From Glaesserella sp041814905 (GTDB taxonomy: Bacteria; Pseudomonadota; Gammaproteobacteria; Enterobacterales; Pasteurellaceae): 25,955 nucleotides of DNA. Position 1 is the stretch's first letter. Each line of letters begins with the position of its first letter. The translations under genes and the position numbers were made by a program. Of this stretch, positions 23,149 through 25,955 are shown piece by piece. The notes below the pieces were generated by a model, which saw only the letters and a list, made by a program, of their open reading frames with translations, made no database searches and had not been told where the DNA came from. The stretch spans positions 1-25,955 of the forward strand of contig NZ_JBGXYA010000049.1 of assembly GCF_041814905.1 (NCBI RefSeq). Reading direction: 5' to 3'.

Positions 23149-23283
23149 GGCTTAATTGAAATATTGTCTGATTATCCAATGCCCGCTTATCCTGTGCATT
23201 TATTGTATTTAAAACATCGCTATCAATCGGCGGTCATGCGTGCTTTTTTGGATTTTGTGATGGGGAAAGTGAGCTCTGTGGCT
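23149..23283 (+). pseudogene. Fragment of a LysR C-terminus
   Basis: The frame reads LIEILSDYPMPAYPVHLLYL followed by KHRYQSAVMRAFLDFV, the last strand and helix of a LysR effector domain (compare KLIDFLVENF at the end of the LysR at 9541). No DNA-binding domain or start precedes it, so it is a remnant only. It is of the 9541-type LysR class rather than the adjacent LysR class. It runs directly into an HxlR remnant. Confidence 0.6.
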
Positions 23284-23304
23284 AGTCGAAATCAAAAATA
23301 CTGT

Positions 23305-23419
23305 CTGACTTATTCACTGACCTGACCAGTACAGTAAAGAAGCGGGAACAAAACTGGCGGATTTAGTCGATTGGTTGGAAGAGAATTTAGCGGGGATTTT
23401 GAGAATTAAAGGAAAATAA
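23305..23419 (+). pseudogene. Duplicated 3' fragment of the HxlR gene
   Basis: Bases 23337-23403 closely repeat the end of the HxlR gene (20358-20424), beginning GAAGCGGGAACAAAACTGGC in both, and upstream YSLT matches the HxlR sequence EYSLTDYG before a small scrambled junction introduces a stop. The encoded LADLVDWLEENLAGIL helix is retained. It has no start and is not functional. The rest of the gap to 23473 shows nothing recognisable. Confidence 0.8.
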
Positions 23420-23473
23420 TGATTTTAAATAAGTAGGAAAATTTACAAATAACAGAAATAGGTTGAAACTAAA

Positions 23474-23499
23474 AAGTGCGATTTGAACAAATCGCACTT
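23474..23499 (-). terminator. Intrinsic terminator of the hydrolase gene
   Basis: AAGTGCGATTT (23474-23484) pairs perfectly with AAATCGCACTT (23489-23499) around a GAAC loop; on the minus strand it is followed by a T-rich tract. It lies 14 bp past the stop of the minus-strand hydrolase. Confidence 0.8.
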
Positions 23500-23512
23500 A
23501 TTTGAGATTAAT

Positions 23513-24352
23513 TTAGAAAAAAGCCTTAATATGTTCAGCAATGTCAAAACAGCAATTTTCAAGTGCAAAATGCCCGCTTGCCACAGGAATAATTTTGGCA
23601 TTTGGTACATCTTTAGCAAATGCTTCAGCTCCCGCCCAAATAAAAGACGGATCATCTTTACCCCAAATTTCTAATAATTTGGGTTGATAAATGCGCAGAT
23701 ATTCTCGAAATACAGGGTATAATTTTATATTACTTTGATAATCAAAGATTAAATCAGATTGTTTTTCAGCATAATCTGGAATGATCATCGCATAGTATAA
23801 ATCCAAACTATAACCATCAGGCGCAACGCTACCTTCTTCTGTACCAAATGTGTACTGACCTATAACGGTTTCTTTCGCAAATGCCGTTTTATATTGCTCC
23901 CGAAGTTCTGGCGTTGGATTTTTCCAATATTCTGCACGAGCCTCCCATTTTGAGCCTAAACCTTCAAGATAAACATTACCATTTTGACTAACAATCCCTA
24001 AAACCGATTGTGGATATTTACTCGCAATGCGGAAACCAATAGGTGCACCATAATCAAAGACATACATATAAAATTGAGATATATTCAGTTTTTGAATGAA
24101 TTTTTCTATGATTTGAGTTAAATGATCAAACGTGTACTGAAACTCGTTGCGTGGAGGGCTATCGGATTGCCCAAACCCTGGATAATCGGGGGCGATTAAA
24201 TGAAATTTATCAGCCAACATGGGCATTAAATCTCGATACATATGGCTCGATGAAGGAAAACCGTGAAACAGTAGCATAATAGGTTTATTGGCATTACCGC
24301 ATTCACGATAGAAAATATTAATACCATCTACATTGACTTTTTTATACTGCAT
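23513..24352 (-). CDS. Alpha/beta-fold hydrolase with Asp nucleophile (haloalkane dehalogenase/epoxide hydrolase-like)
   Basis: A 279-residue cytoplasmic hydrolase. HGFPSSSHMYR (30-40) forms the oxyanion region, APDYPGFGQSD (54-64) the second conserved loop, and the nucleophile elbow reads VFDYGAPIG with Asp at residue 100, as in haloalkane dehalogenases and epoxide hydrolases rather than serine esterases. WGKDDPSF supplies the acid region and ASGHFALE the catalytic histidine. All catalytic elements appear intact and the length is normal. The start ATG is preceded by GGAG. It is transcribed alone, ahead of a strong terminator. The substrate is not deducible; its relation to the frameshifted hydrolase at 20889 is only at fold level. 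Confidence 0.9.
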   Translation of the reverse strand: MQYKKVNVDGINIFYRECGNANKPIMLLFHGFPSSSHMYRDLMPMLADKFHLIAPDYPGFGQSDSPPRNEFQYTFDHLTQIIEKFIQKLNISQFYMYVFDYGAPIGFRIASKYPQSVLGIVSQNGNVYLEGLGSKWEARAEYWKNPTPELREQYKTAFAKETVIGQYTFGTEEGSVAPDGYSLDLYYAMIIPDYAEKQSDLIFDYQSNIKLYPVFREYLRIYQPKLLEIWGKDDPSFIWAGAEAFAKDVPNAKIIPVASGHFALENCCFDIAEHIKAFF

Positions 24353-24514
24353 AGCGATATCTCCATAATAGCTTAGCCATCAACACAACCTAACAATTTA
24401 GGTAAATCTATTTTATCATATTAATTATGATTAAACAGTGGAGCAAGCTTCAGTTGACACGCCTTATATCCCAAGAACTTGCCCATTTTCTACATGAAGC
24501 TAAAGCCTAATAGC

Positions 24515-24550
24515 CGGGGAAATTTGGCTGGTTTTTTGCAATTTTCCCCG
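24515..24550 (-). terminator. Hairpin after the NAD(P)-binding reductase gene
   Basis: CGGGGAAA (24515-24522) pairs with TTTCCCCG (24543-24550). It sits 10 bp past the stop of the minus-strand reductase gene. The rest of the 24353-24514 gap holds a short open stretch starting at 24427 (27 codons, no ribosome-binding site) that cannot be assigned. Confidence 0.6.
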
Positions 24551-24559
24551 ACTGACACC

Positions 24560-25207
24560 TTAGGATTCCGCCAACGCCCAAATCTCCGCACTTTCAAAAA
24601 TAAAAGTCCCAAGCGGTTTCTGTTTAACCGCTTGAATTAACGCACTCGCCAGTACAGCGGTCGGCATCGGTTTCATACTCTGTAATAAGCCGATTTTATT
24701 TAGCGCGTTTAACACACTAATTGTCCAGCATTCGCCGGCTCGGTCGGTATTCGGGCGGATCAGTGACGGCGGTCGGAAGATAAGTAATTGCGGAAAGCCT
24801 AGCTGCGTGATGTCTTGTTCGAGCTGTCCTTTCATTTGGGTATAGAAAAAACGAGAACGGCTGTCCGCATAACCGGATGAGACCAGCACACAACGTGACA
24901 CGCCGTTTTGGCGTGCGATTTTGGCAACATCATATTGGTACTGATAGTCGATTTTCCATTGCGCCGCTTTGCTGCCTGCAGCTTTAAGCGTGGTGCCCAA
25001 ACAAGAAAACAGTACATCGCCACGCACCTTGCCTTGCCACGTTTGCGGTTGGTCAAAATCAATCATTTCCACCGTCAATTTAGGGTGTTGCAACGACATT
25101 GCTCTGCGCACAAACACGGTTACTTGCGAATAATCGGGATTATCCAATAACTGTTGAACGAGCTTCTGCCCTGTTGCGCCTGTGGCGCCGATGATCACCG
25201 CTTGCAT
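24560..25207 (-). CDS. NAD(P)H-binding oxidoreductase (TIP30/YbjT-like atypical SDR)
   Basis: A 215-residue Rossmann protein with GATGATG at residues 8-14 and FVRR at the end of strand 2, typical of NADPH binding. Blocks DVLFSCLGTTLKAAGS, VLVSSGYADSRSRFFYTQMK (note the YxxxK-like YTQMK pair) and LLIFRPPSLIRP are characteristic of the HTATIP2/TIP30-like NAD(P)H-binding group. The reaction is unknown. A strong ribosome-binding site AAGGAGG lies six bases before the ATG and overlaps the stop of the upstream dehydrogenase gene, so the two form a tight operon. Confidence 0.87.
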   Translation of the reverse strand: MQAVIIGATGATGQKLVQQLLDNPDYSQVTVFVRRAMSLQHPKLTVEMIDFDQPQTWQGKVRGDVLFSCLGTTLKAAGSKAAQWKIDYQYQYDVAKIARQNGVSRCVLVSSGYADSRSRFFYTQMKGQLEQDITQLGFPQLLIFRPPSLIRPNTDRAGECWTISVLNALNKIGLLQSMKPMPTAVLASALIQAVKQKPLGTFIFESAEIWALAES

Positions 25208-25216
25208 ATTGCCTCC

Positions 25217-25955
25217 TTATCGGCTTTTTTCCATCGCTTTACGCGATGCTTTGAGTAACATTTTACGTGGCAATAATGGAATAATCCATTCTAATGCAAA
25301 TTTCAATTTGCTCTCGTTAAACGCCACTAGCTCGCCTTTTTCCATCGCTTTATAACCATACTCTGCCACCGATTGTGCTGATTTAGCGTTTTTCCACGCA
25401 TCCACGCCCTGTAAATCGCCTGCGTTCACAAAACCGGTTGCCACGGCGCCCGGGCAAAGTGCGGTGACGGTCACACCAAATTCCGCCACTTCTTCGGCAA
25501 TCGCTTGGCTAAAAGATGTTACGTAGGCTTTCGTTGCATAATAAACCGCTTGCAAAGGTCCGGGTAAGAAACTCGCTGTTGAGGAAACATTTAAAATTTT
25601 GCCGCGACGGCGTTCCACCATACCTTTTAAATAAAAATGCGTTAATTCAGTTAAAGCGGTGATATTCACTTGGATCATTTGTTGCTCTTTTGCTAATTCA
25701 CGCTCAAAAAAACAACCGTGCCCGCCAAAACCAGCATTGTTGATTAAAATATCCACCGTAATGCCTTGATCTTCCGTCATTTCAAAAATCGTTTGAGCGG
25801 CATTCGGCTGTGCGAGATCCTGCGCAATCACCCACGCCTTTATACCGTATTGGCTTTCCAATTCATAAGCCAGTTGCGCTAATTTGTCTTCAGAACGCGC
25901 CACCAATACAAGATTACCGCCTTTTTGTGCGTGAATTTTTGCCAGTTCCAACCCG
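25217..25955 (-). CDS. Short-chain dehydrogenase/reductase, 5' end outside window
   Basis: Classical SDR fold; the frame is open to the window edge. The first visible residues GLELAKIHAQKG are the helix just after the TGxxxGxG cofactor loop, so only about 15-20 residues are missing and the apparent start near 25951 is not real. Visible are VLVAR (end of strand 2), NNAG, the catalytic serine in NVSSTASF, the YxxxK pair in YYATKAY, and CPGAVATGF. The C-terminal KLKFALEWIIPLLPRKMLLK segment is amphipathic, as in the YqjQ/DltE-like SDRs. It is first in an operon with the NAD(P)H-binding gene. The substrate is unknown. Confidence 0.92.
   Translation of the reverse strand, partial: GLELAKIHAQKGGNLVLVARSEDKLAQLAYELESQYGIKAWVIAQDLAQPNAAQTIFEMTEDQGITVDILINNAGFGGHGCFFERELAKEQQMIQVNITALTELTHFYLKGMVERRRGKILNVSSTASFLPGPLQAVYYATKAYVTSFSQAIAEEVAEFGVTVTALCPGAVATGFVNAGDLQGVDAWKNAKSAQSVAEYGYKAMEKGELVAFNESKLKFALEWIIPLLPRKMLLKASRKAMEKSR

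Noticed and set aside
23140..23325. 61-codon frame as a real small gene
   Set aside because: Its content is a LysR C-terminal fragment running into an HxlR fragment, so it is a junction product rather than a gene.
24427..24510. Short plus-strand frame of 27 codons in the gap before the hydrolase start
   Set aside because: Protein-like composition but no ribosome-binding site, no recognisable family and too short to support.

Overview
The window looks like a chromosomal segment from a member of the Pasteurellaceae, most likely on the Actinobacillus/Mannheimia side of the family. The evidence is repeated DNA-uptake signal cores: nine exact copies of ACAAGCGGT or its complement (e.g. 4888, 7169, 7218, 7902, 9729, 19194, 20851, 23108) and six of AAGTGCGGT (e.g. 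1751, 4010, 9376, 16650, 19250, 25457). Several sit in facing pairs that form terminator-like hairpins between genes. Protein-coding regions have moderate AT richness, with two clear AT-rich exceptions: the centre of the mod gene and the large NTPase gene.

Layout. 1-4820: a Type III restriction-modification locus. The mod gene enters the window through a pentanucleotide repeat (phase-variable design), has an AT-rich target-recognition region, and is separated from an intact res gene by a palindromic MITE-like element. 4964-7131: an Old Yellow Enzyme-type flavin oxidoreductase divergent from a LysR regulator. 7411-7776: a small exported protein of unknown function followed by four back-to-back hairpins. 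7931-10431: a DsbA-family thiol protein and an exported MBL-fold protein with an eroded metal motif, divergent from a second LysR. 10546-10765: a decayed nitronate-monooxygenase-like gene. 10858-15015: a 1385-residue AT-rich protein with an N-terminal PD-(D/E)xK-like nuclease and a STAND-type NTPase core, resembling Avs (AVAST) anti-phage proteins; its C-terminus appears to be cut by a frameshift at a run of six G. 15201-16415: an AAA/DUF4143 ATPase. 16760-18081: MarR regulator translationally coupled to an ABC-type membrane domain. 18102-19193: a MerR metal sensor divergent from a small CDF-type metal transporter through a classical 19-bp-spacer promoter. 19270-20437: NmrA-like reductase divergent from an HxlR regulator. 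20557-20757: a second decayed nitronate-monooxygenase-like gene. 20889-23080: a frameshifted exported alpha/beta hydrolase and a PptA-like tautomerase, divergent from a third LysR (paralogue of the first). 23149-23419: a scar made of LysR and HxlR 3' fragments. 23513-25955: another alpha/beta hydrolase, an NAD(P)-binding reductase and a short-chain dehydrogenase cut by the window end.

How it fits together. Apart from the two defence loci, the window is a chain of small regulator/enzyme cassettes (three LysR, MarR, MerR and HxlR) controlling redox, hydrolase, tautomerase and efflux functions, consistent with responses to electrophiles, quinones, thiol stress and metals; the exact substrates cannot be read from sequence. 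Pseudogenes and duplicated fragments between the cassettes show that the region has been repeatedly rearranged. The most interesting candidates are the phase-variable Type III system and the Avs-like nuclease-NTPase with its possible C-terminal frameshift switch.
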